The translations under genes were made by a program, and so were the position numbers. DNA of 64,000 bases from Sipunculus nudus. Taxonomy: Eukaryota; Annelida; Sipuncula; Golfingiida; Sipunculidae. The stretch covers positions 37,059,229 through 37,123,228 of the forward strand of contig CM049314.1 in assembly GCA_026874595.1 (NCBI GenBank), written 5' to 3'. Positions 25,074 through 37,668 of the stretch are shown piece by piece. The notes under the pieces were generated by a model that saw only the letters and a program-made list of their open reading frames with translations, was not told the origin of the DNA and ran no database searches. How positions within the stretch are numbered: position 1 is the stretch's first letter; every line of letters begins with the position of its first letter.

Positions 25074-26979
25074 TAATATAATTTAAAAGACATTAAATTC
25101 TGGAGAAAGAAAAAGGTTGATAATATAAAAAAAGAACATTATATCAAATATCTAAAAAAGATGAGAAGAATGCAGTAGGTTGACTATAAGTATCCCATGG
25201 ATTATGCAGGGTCAACAGGAACCAAGACCCCGCAAGATATGCCCTAGGAAGAATATGTAATTTTGATAGGGTTTATATATCTTTTTTATCATGTGGTTAT
25301 TTACATTCTTCCTCATTCAGCAGACAGCACCACCTGCTTGTCATGAAACTTTGTGTAATAAAAAAACACCAATCCATGAATTATTATCCTTCAAAGTCTT
25401 AGGTTCTGCATTGTTTGCTGAAATGTCTTATAGAATTATGAAACTTTCCATAGATGGATTGTCTTTCATGCTCTGTCTGTGTACAGGTCTAGCATCAATT
25501 ATACTGTCAGAGTATGAGAAACTGCCATGCAAAAATAAGCAGCCATGCAGAGAAAACATGTCAGAAGATGGGCTGGTTGGCTGACGCAATTCAGCAGATA
25601 AACGGGGGTCATTCCACAGCTGACTACCATGCTACTGACACCAGATGATATAGGGCTGGCCCCATGTGTGATGCTTGTAGGTTTTAATAGCAGCATGGAC
25701 TCCTGGTTTATTCCCTCTCCTGTAATATATAATTCCTTGTTCCCCATGTCTTCCTAAAATACTTATCATGGGTTATCTTCTGGTTGTTTTCATTCCTCCC
25801 ATGATGACTACTGCCATCTATTGACTATTTCAGCAATCTCTTGATGATACAAATGTCTGTTTCCTTAAAACTCTTCATTTAATTTGTTTTTGCAGGAAGC
25901 CACAAAGATCACTAGATCTTTGCGCATTGAGAATTTCTTTTGATTGATGACACCACAAAGCAAACCTCTTAGTGTCCCCCCATTATACAAATACTGGGAA
26001 TGGCAATATTCCATCAGAAACCCATCCCAGTGAAACAGATATGTGTCCAGACACTAAATTTTACCTGAGGTACAGTCAGAATTAACACAAACTGGTCCAT
26101 TTTTTTGTTTGTTTGTTTTATAAGGATTGGTCCATGACCTGTCGGTGGCACTGTTGATCGAATGAGGATGAAGGTATCCAAATGAAAATAAGGATATATT
26201 CTGCATTTCATGTTTTGTATGCATGTGGCTAAGACTTAAATCCAGAAGTCATACCCTGTAATTAAGCCATTGACGCATATCTCTGAGGTCCTTTTGAGAT
26301 TTTACCATCATTCTGATGACACACTGACAGGGATGAAAAGGGAACCTTCTGATTCATAGCCCTCAACCCAAATCATATGGCTATGTGCTAAATCTGGACT
26401 TGTGTTATCATAAAAAGTGGAAATTTTGCATTACCAAAAAAAAATATTTACATACAGATCGTGGGGTATAAACTTCTAGTCCAGTTTAAAAATAGATAGA
26501 TTTTCCTTCTCTGTTTTAATGTTCAGTTCCCGCTATATAAGTAATTTTAGTGAACTGCATTTTCAGATTCTCTCTGTATGAAAGGAAGTTTTGCTAAGGT
26601 GTTGATCGATCTTCTTAAGTATAAATGCAATTCGGACTTTCAGGCAGATAGATTCAAAATAACATGCAAGACTTCTTTATATTACAAATCCTGGTTTACA
26701 TGATTTCTCATTTTCTATGTTGATGACAGAAAAGAGCAACAAAGTCATGACAGAGCAACACCTGACATAAATTGTTAGTCTTAAAACTCATATTAAGCAT
26801 CAGATTTTGATGTGGATCAGTATGTTTGTAAAGCAGTTATTTGTGTGGGTTTTTTTTATGTTCAAGGAGAGAACCTGGCCTAGTTGGTCCATCTGGGTCG
26901 GGACAGAATATCTTATATATAGTGTTAACCAACTGCAAAACTAACATCATCATACAAAAGGAGTTGAAACAAGTCATCA
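25074..26979. other. AT-rich DNA, nothing recognised
   Basis: Frames of up to 97 codons without motifs; no repeat family identified. Confidence 0.5.
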
Positions 26980-27330
26980 AAGAAGGACGCAGCTTTAACG
27001 ATGCTGATGAACAAGCTTTGGGTCAGGGCTCCGTTTGTCCTAAAGTGATACAATTGTCTGGCAAGCGGAGGCACTCTCAGGGCAGTTGCCAATAAGCACA
27101 CTCAATAACGACTTTACCCAGAGGCTTTAGTGGACACTCCTGTGGCTTTCAGTGCGGACAATTTTTCCGCCACTAGTCTGGTCCCATTGATCAGAGGCCT
27201 TGTGGGATTGGGTCCACAGGCCTCGTGACTGATGCGACGGTTTATGACCGTCCTTCCATCCAGCTAGTCTCCTTCAATGCACTCTCAGGAGACTTGGGTG
27301 TGTACATGAAATGCGTGTTCACATCTATTC
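26980..27330. other. GC-richer unique island, possible conserved noncoding element
   Basis: A block with markedly higher GC and complexity. An 84-codon frame ends in its left part, but the island continues well past the stop, so composition is not explained by coding. No motif recognised. Confidence 0.33.
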
Positions 27331-29534
27331 TCTCTTTCATTTTATGTCTTTTTTATTGCTGATGTATGGGGCCCCATACTGATCTTTCACTGTAGTGTAG
27401 TATTATGATGTCTCGTATATAACTCAGGGTATAATGGATTTTGCTCGTATCTCAGGGGATGTGTTTATTAGAATCATTTTGGTATTGTCTTCATTCCCTG
27501 CTTCCCCAACTTTCACCATTTATCTTGTCTGTATTGTCAGCAAATACAATACTTTAAGCCTCTAGCTTTTCAACCTCAATTTCACCTAGGCATGTAATTT
27601 CCCTGTTGTTATTTTATCTATCAAAGTACATGTGTCTATTCTTACTGGGCTTTCTTAGAAACTCATTGTTTTATGAGTAAGGCACTTTTAGCTAACCTGC
27701 TTCTTCCAAAAAACACTATGGCGGCTCAATAAAAATATGTGCACAGTCACCAGACTCAGGGGAACAATTGTTACTGGAAACATTACATGGAAAATCAACT
27801 AAGCTAAGGAGATACTGGCACATTATCAAATACATTTATCAAAATATATTTCACCATGTTTCATACAGTCATGGAAGAAAACAGGGAGAATGTTTATAGG
27901 CCCACTGAGGCATAGAAAGTGCTCAGTAAAAAGCCAGCAAATTAGAAATGTACCTATTAGGGATTAATGCTGAATTAATATAAAGAAAAGGTACCACCTG
28001 GTGATGATAAAAATATGAGTCCATTAGTGGAAAATCAAATCTCACTCCGAAAGTACCATAGATTTGCAATCAGGGGGAATATGTGAGTATTGATCAGTTG
28101 TCAACCCAGGTTTGGTTATCTGTTATTGAAAAATTATGACCAACAATTTGAAGAAATATTAATACATGGTTATATTTGAACAGTCATGATAAGATATTAA
28201 TGTTTTTCACATAAACTTTGTTTACATATCCACACCTGGATGCAATTAAGCCACAGGCAACCAGTAACAGAAGCAGTGCCACAAATGCCCTAGAGCAAAG
28301 AGCAAAAAGTCTGACAGTATTTAAACTGCATCTTATTTTCCTTGCAAAATCTTCAAAAACACTAAAAAAATTGTTTTTAGCTACTTTTTGTGTGATACAG
28401 ATTAACCTGAAAACTTTTTTTTCCCATTTACTGACCAGTTTTTGAAGACAGCACTAATTTCTTGTATTGATTCCTGTTCTTGTTCTTTTTCCGTCTTGTA
28501 TGCGTGTCACCTTGACCTTCTAGTAAAAATAACGCAACTTGCATGTAAGGTCATCATCAACCTTGTTTAAGTCCTTGTTCAGCTGCCCACCAATGTGTGG
28601 GAGGGTTGTGGGAGGAAATAACAGACATTCAGTCACTCCTTCAGTGTATATTTATATAAGGTCAAATGAGTGTATACCTGACTGTATGCAATAAAAAAAT
28701 CCAGTCACTTGATCTTTTCCACTATTAGGCATTTCCGAGTGTACACAACCTGCAATCACTATCATACATATGACCAATTTTAGATACAAAGCCATGCCCA
28801 GGGATAGTGTGCTCTGATTAGGGAAGATGGGGGTGATTCCATTGATTTTTCTGATAATTGGATGTTCTTTATTTGTCTGGTTGTCAAACATATGTATGCC
28901 GAAAATGAAAAAAAAAATCTTAACATATTTATCATGGTGGCATGGATTCCAGTCATGGTGGTGTAACGTACAGGGTGAGGTATAAGGTCAAGATTGACTT
29001 TTGGCCGTAAGATTTATCATTTTCAGAATAAAAAACGAGCTTCAAGTGCTTTAACACACTGTCAGTGTATTGTTAACTTTATATGTTATTGCAGGCCCAA
29101 AAGACCTGGATCATTCTCATGAAGATTGCATGCAGTGTCGACCTTCACTTCTCTTAGACATTCCCAATAATGGCCATGGGATATAAGTGTCACAAAATGT
29201 ACCTGTAATCAGTACCCTAAAGCATATTAAATTGTATGAAATATCTGCATTTGATGCCATCAAAGCTAATCCAATTACTGCCACATTGATATCTGTATAC
29301 ATGCACAGGTGGATTTATATAATTGATTTAGTAAAATGAAACATTACATTTATAGTTTGAGGGTTCTGTTTTCACCTCAGTTGTTTATTAGTCAGAATTT
29401 TGCTAATTTTGGAATCTCCTAGAGATGTGACAACCTTGTATTACACGCTAACGGCTGGCAGACGAATAAGAGCAAGTTATCCTGTAAACTTATAACAGAG
29501 ATTTCAGTATTTTTTACAATCTTTACTTATGTAT
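27331..29534. other. AT-rich DNA, nothing recognised
   Basis: No gene or repeat family supported; the stretch near 28490-28610 is slightly GC-richer. Confidence 0.5.
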
Positions 29535-31499
29535 AAATAGAGGGTTAAAGAAAGAAAATGGCACAGGATCAGGTAGCTGAAGGGGTAGTAAAGGATGCTT
29601 GAAAAACCAAATATATAAAAAATATATAAATAGAGGGTTAAAGAAAAGAAAATGGCAGAGGATCAGGTAGCTGAAGGGGTAGTAAAGGATGCTTGAAAAA
29701 CCAAATATATAAAAAATAAATAAATAGAGGGTTAAAGAAAAGAAAATGGCAGAGGATCAGGTAGCTGAAGGGGTAGTAAAGGATGCTTGAAAAACCAAAT
29801 ATATAAAAAATATATAAATAGAGGGTTAAAGAAAAGAAAATGGCACAGGATCAGGTAGCTGAAGGGGTAGTAAAGGATGCTTGAAAAACCAAATATATAA
29901 AAAATAAATAAATAGAGGGTTAAAGAAAAGAAAATGGCACAGGATCAGGTAGCTGAAGGGGTAGTAAAGGATGCTTGAAAAACCAAATATATAAAAAATA
30001 AATAAATAGAGGGTTAAAGAAAAGAAAATGGCACAGGATCAGGTAGATGAAGGGGTAATAAAGGATGCTTGAAAAACCAAATATATAAAAAATATATAAA
30101 TAGAGGGTTAAAGAAAAGAAAATGGCACAGGATCAGGTAGCTGAAGGGGTAGTAAAGGATGCTTGAAAATCCAAATATATAAAAAATAAATAAATAGAGG
30201 GTTAAAGAAAAGAAAATGGCACAGGATCAGGTAGCTGAAGGGGTAATAAAGGATGCTTGAAAAACCAAATATATAAAAAATATATAAATAGAGGGTTAAA
30301 GAAAAGAAAATGGCACAGGATCAGGTAGCTGAAGGGGTAGTAAAGGATGCTTGAAAAACCAAATATATAAAAAATAAATAAATAGAGGGTTAAAGAAAAG
30401 AAAATGGCACAGGATCAGGTAGCTGAAGGGGTAGTAAAGGATGCTTGAAAAACCAAATATATAAAAAATAAATAAATAGAGGATTAAAGAAAAGAAAATG
30501 GCACAGGATCAGGTAGCTGAAGGGGTAGTAAAGGATGCTTGAAAAACCAAATATATAAAAAATATATAAATAGAGGGTTAAAGAAAAGAAAATGGCACAG
30601 GATCAGGTAGCTGAAGGGGTAGTAAAGGATGCTTGAAAAACCAAATATATAAAAAATATATAAATAGAGGGTTAAAGAAAAGAAAATGGCAGAGAATCAG
30701 GTAGCTGAAGGGGTAGTAAAGGATGCTTGAAAAAACAAATATATAAAAAGTATATAAATAGAGGGTTAAAGAAAAGAAAATGGCAGAGGATCAGGTAGCT
30801 GAAGGGGTAGTAAAGGATGCTTGAAAAACTAAATATATAAAAAATATGTAAATAGAGGGTTAAAGAAAAGAAAATGGCAGAGGATCAGGTAGCTGAAGGG
30901 GTAGTAAAGGATGCTTGAAAAACCAAATATATAAAAAATATATAAATAGAGGGTTAAAGAAAAGAAAATGGCACAGGATCAGGTAGCTGAAGGGGTAGTA
31001 AAGGATGCTTGAAAAAACAAATATATAAAAAATATATAAATAGAGAGTTAAAGAAAAGAAAATGGCACAGGATCAGGTAGCTGAAGGGGTAGTAAAGGAT
31101 GCTTGAAAAACCAAATATATAAAAAATATATAAATAGAGGGTTAAAGAAAAGAAAATGGCAGAGGATCAGGTAGCTGAAGGGGTAGTAAAGGATGCTTGA
31201 AAAACCAAATATATAAAAAATATATAAAAAGAGGGTTAAAGAAAAGAAAATGGCACAGGATCAGGTTGCTGAAGTGGTAGTAAAGGATGCTTGAAAAACC
31301 AAATATATAAAAAGTATATAAATAGAGGGTTAAAGAAAAGAAAATGGCACAGGATCAGGTAGTTGAAGGGGTAGTAAAGGATGCTTGAAAAAACAAATAT
31401 ATAAAAAATATATAAATAGAGGGTTAAAGAAAAGAAAATGGCACAGGATCAGGCAGCTGAAGGGGTAGTAAAGGATGCTTGAAAAACCAAATATATAAA
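29535..31499 (+). repeat. 94-bp minisatellite, left block (~21 units)
   Basis: A nearly homogeneous tandem unit containing AGAGGGTTAAAGAAAAGAAA, a GGATCAGGTAGCTGAAGGGG segment and GGATGCTTGAAAAACCAAAT. AGGGTT starts at 29541, 29634, 29728 and so on, a 93-94-bp period. Units differ mainly at GCACAGG/GCAGAGG and at TATATAAATAG/TAAATAAATAG. The block ends mid-unit at 31499, where element 4 begins. Confidence 0.95.
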
Positions 31500-31829
31500 C
31501 TAGACGACCATAGGTCGAACGCTTGTCGGAAATCGGAAGTGAAACACAGACGGACAGACAGAACATATTGTCGGTTTTCTATTAATGGAATGACTCTCAG
31601 GGTCATTGCTGAGAATATGTGGCCCGTAGAATGACATATGAGACAAAAGAACAGGCAAGCAGACAAAGCTGACAACAAAAGACGAACAGACAGACATATT
31701 GACTTTGTGAGACAAGATTGACACCAGACGACATAACCTGGTGATTGAGAAGATTGAAAGGAAGAAAATGAGTTATAATTTATGTAATTTAGATTTATAA
31801 TTTTGGAGGTATGGCGAATTAATGATATA

Positions 31830-32900
31830 CTAGGGAGGCTCGACTGTAGCGCCCTCTAGCAGACATATTCCGAAGACGACAAATGCGTTTCGTATTATTA
31901 GTGTATACCATGAGATGTCCCAGTTTCAAAAGGATTCCATCAAAGCTGTGGCCTGTAGAATGCTATATGTAAGGCGTAAGAACCAGCAAGCAGGCGACTT
32001 TGAGGATAACGGACAAACAGATGGACACGCTGACAAAGTGACAGAAGATTGAAACCAGATGCCTTAATCAGGTTATGGAGAAGACTCAAAGGAAGAAAAT
32101 AAGCCAAAGTTTATGTAACTGAGGCTTTGGGTGTAGAGATATGGCCAATACAATGGTATGTGTGTGAGGGTCGTGTGCAGCGCCCACTAGTGGCCATATC
32201 TGGAAAATGAAAAACTTATTTCTAGATATTAGTGTAAGACATAAGATGTAATAGTTTCAAAAGGATTCCGTCAAAACTGTGGCCTAAAGAATGCTATATG
32301 TGAGACGCAAGAGCCAACAAGCAGGCGTATTTGAGGACAACTGACAAACAGACGAAAACACTGACAAAGTGACTCAAAATTGAGTCCAGATGACTACTCC
32401 AGGTTATGGGGAAGACTCAAAGGAAGAAAAAAGCTACAGTTTATGTAACTGAGGTTTATAGTTTTGGAGATATTGCCAAAGCATGATATGTTGGGAGAGG
32501 TTCGAGTTCAGCGCCCCCTAGCGGCCATATCCGGAAAATGAAAAATTGGTTTCGAGATATTAGTGTAAGACTTAAGATGTAATAGTTTCAAAAGGATTCT
32601 TTTAAAACTGTGCCCTTTTGAATGCTATATGTGAGACGCAACAGCAAGCAGGCGAATTTGAGGACAACTGACAAACAAACAGACACACTGACAAAGTGTC
32701 ACAAAATTGTGACCAGATGACTACACTAGGTTATGGAGAAAACTCAGAGGAAGAAAATAAGCTATAGTTTATGTAATTGAGGCTTACAATTTTGGAGATA
32801 TGGCCAAAATATGAAATGTTTGGGAGGTTCGCATCCAGCGCCCCCTAGCGGCCCTATTCAAAAAATGAAAAAACGATTTTGAGATACTAGTGTAGGACTT
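31830..32900. repeat. About 330-bp tandem repeat inside element 4
   Basis: The landmark GCGCCCCCTAGCGGCC (or variant) occurs at 31851, 32181, 32513 and 32839, spacing 326-332 bp. Each unit also has TTTCGAGATATTAGTGTAAG-like and GGATTC words and a GACAAACAGAC segment. More diverged relatives (CGCCCCCTGGTGGC, CGCCCCCTGGCGGC) occur near 34226 and 34691. Confidence 0.82.
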
Positions 32901-33145
32901 ATAATATGTCAGTTTCAGAAAGATTCCTGCAATAATGTGGCCTTTGGCGCAAGATGAATGAAATCTCGATATCTCTATTCACGAGATATTTTACAAGATA
33001 CTGCAATACTTTTTATAAAATCTTGTAGTACTAGTTGAATGCTACCTGATGCAAAAAACTAGATCACACTAGCTTTAAAACTGACAAAGTTAGAAAAATA
33101 AGACCCCTTATATTCGAATATCATGACTATTCCCCCAAAATTTGT

Positions 33146-33159
33146 AACCATGGTTACGG
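33146..33159. repeat. GTAACCATGGTTAC palindrome repeated in element 4
   Basis: A perfect 14-bp palindrome preceded by CCCCAAAATTT. Related copies, GTAACCATGGTAACGGC near 34087 and GTAACCATGGTAACAGC near 34830, follow the same leader words. They mark three internal homologous segments. Confidence 0.75.
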
Positions 33160-33283
33160 CAAATTTGAGTCAGCTACACACCAGATGACAGGCTTTGGAA
33201 TGACGATTAAAATGAGCTATTGTTAAAGTAGATACGACTAATAGTCACAAAGATATGAAGAAAAAACCGTTTTGAGATTTTTT

Positions 33284-33626
33284 GACGACCTTGACCTTTG
33301 ACCTATTTTAACCAAAAACAATAGGGCACCTAGAAATTTAATTCTCCATCATCTCTGAAAGTTTTAAGGTGATTGTGGCAAAATTGTGGCCAGGAGAGTG
33401 CAGACAAACAAACAGACAGACAAACAGACAGACAAACAGACATACGCAACTGAGCAACATGCTTGCCGAAATCGAAGATTTCCGGCAAGCAACAAACAGA
33501 CAAACAGACATACGCAACTGAGTAATATGCTTGCCGAAATCTTTGATTCTGGCAAGCAACAAACAGACAAACAGACATACGCAACTGAGCAATATGCTTG
33601 CCGAAATCGAAGATTTCCGGCAAGCA
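33284..33626 (-). repeat. Internal duplicated 5' terminus of element 4, with a 68-bp triplication
   Basis: The terminal module of element 4 (GACCTTGACCTTTGACCTAT ... GTGGCCAGGAGAGTGCAGAC ... hairpin GCTTGCCGAAATC/GATTTCCGGCAAGC) also occurs here, ~1.7 kb inside the real end at 34971-35178. The hairpin part is triplicated at a 67-68-bp spacing (ACGCAACTGAG at 33444, 33512, 33579). Confidence 0.8.
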
Positions 33627-35178
33627 ATAAAGTTGTGACTGTGCCTCCAACATGTATGATAATAGACAGGGCCCGGAAAGGCCGTCACGCACCGCTGCAC
33701 ACGCCGGCCGCCCACCGTAGGGACCCTGCCGGCACTTGCGGCGACGGCATGTGACTTCGTGGTTTGGTGAAACACGGCGCGAGATTTGACGAGACTTACA
33801 ATGCGACCCCTGAATGTGACTGCGAGTGCCCGACGCTATCCGGCGCTGCAGACCATGTGTCTGTGGCGTAAAAAATGACAAAATTATAGGCATTTCTTTG
33901 AATGGTCACTTGTTCTCGTTTCACGAGAAACGGTGCGAGATATGACGAGACTTGCGATTGAATGACTAAGAACTAGACGGATGCTGTCTAACGCCGAAAA
34001 CCAGACCTTTCTATGGCAAATATCAACAGAGATAGAAGCAGGTAAACTTCGTATTTTCAAGTTGTCACGTTTTACCCCAAAATTCGGTAACCATGGTAAC
34101 GGCAGTACAAAGCTACATGTGCGGAGGAATAAGCCAATGTTCCTAGTTTCAGATACCACAAAAAAAATGGTGTCACGTTTAATATTTTTTGAGATATTGC
34201 AGAAAAATGATATGTTACAGTGTTTCAGGTACCACGCCCCCTGGTGGCTATTTCCAAAAAATGAAAAACTGATTTCGAGATATTTATAAAATAACACGAA
34301 ATATATCAATTTCAAAGCCATTGTTAAAAAAATGCAACCTGTAGGTCATATTTAATGAAATCTCGAAGACTCTCGTTTGACGAGAAACGGTGCGAGATTT
34401 TGCAAGATTTTTGATTGGATCACCGAGAACTCACCAAGGGCTACAAGATGCAAAAAAATTGACCTCTCCAGCATAAAAACTGACAGAGTTAGAAGCTGAA
34501 AACTGCATATTTTCAAAATTCAAAAGTTTTACCCCAAAAGTAGAGAAATCTGGCAATAGCGCACTTTGGCACCTATGCGCAAAAATAAGCCCATGGACCC
34601 CAGTTGAAGGTGCTGTGATGGAAATGGCCCAATGTTTAATAGTTCTGGAGGTATAGCACCAAAACAAATGTTCATGTTTTTTCATCTGCAACGCCCCCTG
34701 GCGGCCATTTCCAAAATCTGAAAAAACAATTTCGAGATATTCTTGTGTTACATAAAATATCTCAGAATCAGTACGATTGCTGCAAATTTGAAAAATATCA
34801 CGAAATTCCATGATTTCTCCCCAAAATTGCGTAACCATGGTAACAGCAAATTTAAGTAAGCTACATGTCAAAAGAAAGGCCAGGTGATGACGAAAAAAAT
34901 GAGCTATTGCAGAAGTGGATAAGCCTATTTATGGCGAAGTTATAGTGCAAAAACCGTTAACCATACCTGTCGTGACCTTGACCTTTGACCTTTGACCTAT
35001 TTTAACCAAAAACAATAGGGCACCTAGAAATTATGTTTTTCATCATCCCTGTAAGTTTCAAGGTGATTGTGGCAAAATTGTGGCCAGGAGAGTGCAGACA
35101 AACAAACAAACAAACAGACAAACAGACATACGCAACTGAGCAATATGCTTGCCGAAATCGAAGATTTCCGGCAAGCAA

Positions 35179-36117
35179 AAATATATAAATAGAGGGTTAA
35201 AGAAAAGAAAATGGCAGAGGATCAGGTAGCTGAAGGGGTAGTAAAGGATGCTTGAAAAACCAAATATATAAAAAATATATAAATAGAGGGTTAAAGAAAA
35301 GAAAATGGCAGAGGATCAGGCAGCTGAAGGGGTAGTAAAGGATGCTTGAAAAACCAAATATATAAAAAATAAATAAATAGAGGGTTAAAGAAAAGAAAAT
35401 GGCAGAGGATCAGGTAGCTGAAGGGGTAGTAAAGGATGCTTGAAAAACCAAATATATAAAAAATATATAAATAGAGGGTTAAAGAAAAGAAACTGGCACA
35501 GGATCAGGCAGCTGAAGGGGTAGTAAAGGATGCTTGAAAAACCAAATATATAAAAAATATATAAATAGAGGGTTAAAGAAAAGAAAATGGCACAGGATCA
35601 GGTAGCTGAAGGGGTAGTAAAGGATGCTTGAAAAACCAAATATATAAAAAATATATAAATAGAGGGTTAAAGAAAAGAAAATGGCAGAGGATCAGGTAGC
35701 TGAAGGGGTAGTAAAGGATGCTTGAAAAACCAAATATATAAAAAATATATAAATAGAGGGTTAAAGAAAAGAAAATGGCACAGGATCAGGCAGCTGAAGG
35801 GGTAGTAAAGGATGCTTGAAAAACCAATATATAAAAAATAAATAAATAGAGGGTTAAAGAAAAGAAACTGGCACAGGATCAGGTAGCTGAAGGGGTAGTA
35901 AAGGATGCTTGAAAAACCAAATATATAAAAAATATATAAATAGAGGGTTAAAGAAAAGAAAATGGCACAGGATCAGGTAGCTGAAGGGGTAGTAAAGGAT
36001 GCTTGAAAAACCAAATATATAAAAAATATATAAATAGAGGGTTAAAGAAAAGAAAATGGCACAGGATCAGGTAGCTGAAGGGGTAGTAAAGGATGCTTGA
36101 AAAAAAACAAATATATA
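35179..36117 (+). repeat. 94-bp minisatellite, right block (~10 units)
   Basis: The same unit and variant sites as the block ending at 31499. It begins mid-unit at the element 4 junction and ends in a run of A followed by CAAATATATATCC. Confidence 0.95.
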
Positions 36118-37668
36118 TCCTTGAATAACAATGAAAAGACCTTGAAAATGACATAAATATGCTTGTGAGGACCCTGGGGTGCCATATTCCAATTATGCAC
36201 TCAAAGTATCAAAAAGGGATACTTCCTCTTCCACATATGACCATTATAGAAGAAAGTATTTCTTTAGAAGGACAGTGTTTTAAATTATTCATTGAGAACA
36301 CTTAATAATATGTCTGGCTCTGACTATTTCAGAACTTTTTCCTCTTTCATAGTGCCTTGCGAAAGTACCATGTGTACAACAGCACTGTGTGGGAGAGGTT
36401 ATAAAACTCCTACTGTTGTATATTAAATACAGAAATAGGCCACACAGGGCCATCCGTGACAGAATTTATGGGCAATCAAGTCAGATAGGTTTATTCTGGT
36501 GTATATATGCTCGAGTACTCCGACTTTTCTTCATGTATAATTCAGTTTTAGCGTACCCTTGCTGCAATAAAGTCTATTGTTATTATAACAAGGCCATGAT
36601 ATAATCAAATATCATGTTGTGGACATTGTCTAGTTGGTTGTAAAAATATTCCCCTGGGACAATTGCAGAAACTTTCAAGTTGTATATATGGGGTAAAGTA
36701 ACTTAGATATAAAATGCACAATACCCCTACTGATTCAAAAGTTCTGCTTTTAAAACACCAATGGGTTAATTAAGATGCTGTTAAGTATTGTTTTGTATCT
36801 GACAAAGAGTGATAAAAAATTTTCTCACCATCCTTTTTGTGTCAATTCAATGTAAGTTGGATCTTTTATCTTTACCTTAATTGAATAATTGAATGTGGTC
36901 TCGAATTTTCATCAAGGGAACCTTTATTAGGAGCATATAACACATGGTCTCAAGCATAACCAAGCTAAACTACACTAAAAATAAAATGTACAAATTGAAA
37001 TGTTGGTCTGCAGGAACATGTAGAAGCAGGAAGTTTAGGTGATATTTTTCATCTAATGTAAAAGCCAGTACTGGCAAGGAAAGGTTCTAGCAGGTTTCTG
37101 TATTAAGTGAATTTTGATATATTGGTACTGGGTAATTCCAAATTGAAGGTACTGTTTTTGACATATAGATATACTATACTGTCTCCAGAATGGTTCGGTG
37201 CCATTAACTAACCAGATTAAGCTACAGCAATTAATTCATTGATATAAGGAGTGATAAAAAAATGACAGATCTGATTACTGATTGTGTCTGATAAGAATCA
37301 ATACGCAGGATTCCCCATTTTCAAATATCAGAGAGGAACAACAGGCAAGTAATCTGTGAGCTCAGATCTGCCACAGTTTCAACATGCTTTGCATTATTTC
37401 ATCAATTTTGCATCATTTTCTACAGATCTGCAATCTGTTATAAAAAAATAAGCATTTGAAAGAATGGAGAAACCTGTTTTAGTCATCATTGCCTCTGTCA
37501 AGAATCAACACAATTGCCAATAGTTCTTAAATAATTGGATGTATACATACAGTTTGTGTAAAATATGAAACAGTTAACAGACCATCTCAGTTTTTTAAGC
37601 TAACCATAATTTTTATTGCAAGAAAAACACTTCAATGAAGATTGTGACAATCTAAAAAGATATTTAAA
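36118..37668. other. AT-rich DNA, nothing recognised
   Basis: No gene supported. A slightly GC-richer stretch at about 36380-36520 might be functional noncoding DNA, but nothing distinguishes it further. Confidence 0.45.

Larger units (their letters stand above)
31500..35178 (-). mobile_element. Helentron-like non-autonomous element (element 4) inserted in the 94-bp array
   Basis: On the minus strand the 5' end is TTGCTTGCCGGAAATC (35178 leftward). The 3' end has GATTTCCGACAAGC (31534-31521; 13/14 inverted match to the 5' end), hairpin CGACC-TAT-GGTCG (31517-31505), one base, then CTAG (31503-31500) followed by T. Removing 31500-35178 joins CCAAATATATAAA to AAATATATAAATAGAGGG, exactly one normal 94-bp array unit with no target duplication. 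The insertion is between T and T on the element strand. This is the known Helentron signature. There is no Rep/helicase frame; the long minus frames near 33330-33890 and 34431-34871 are low-complexity or repeat frames. Confidence 0.78.

Noticed and set aside
25291-25584. 97-codon plus-strand frame
   Set aside because: No family motif, no supporting splice context and composition like the flanks.
33330-33893. 187-codon minus-strand frame with VCLSVCLSVC repeats
   Set aside because: It translates GACAAACAGACA low-complexity repeats and element 4 termini. Two other frames over the same DNA are equally open.
29535-36117. Regular repeats considered as a CRISPR array
   Set aside because: Units abut directly with no unique spacers, in a eukaryotic AT-rich context; it is a minisatellite.
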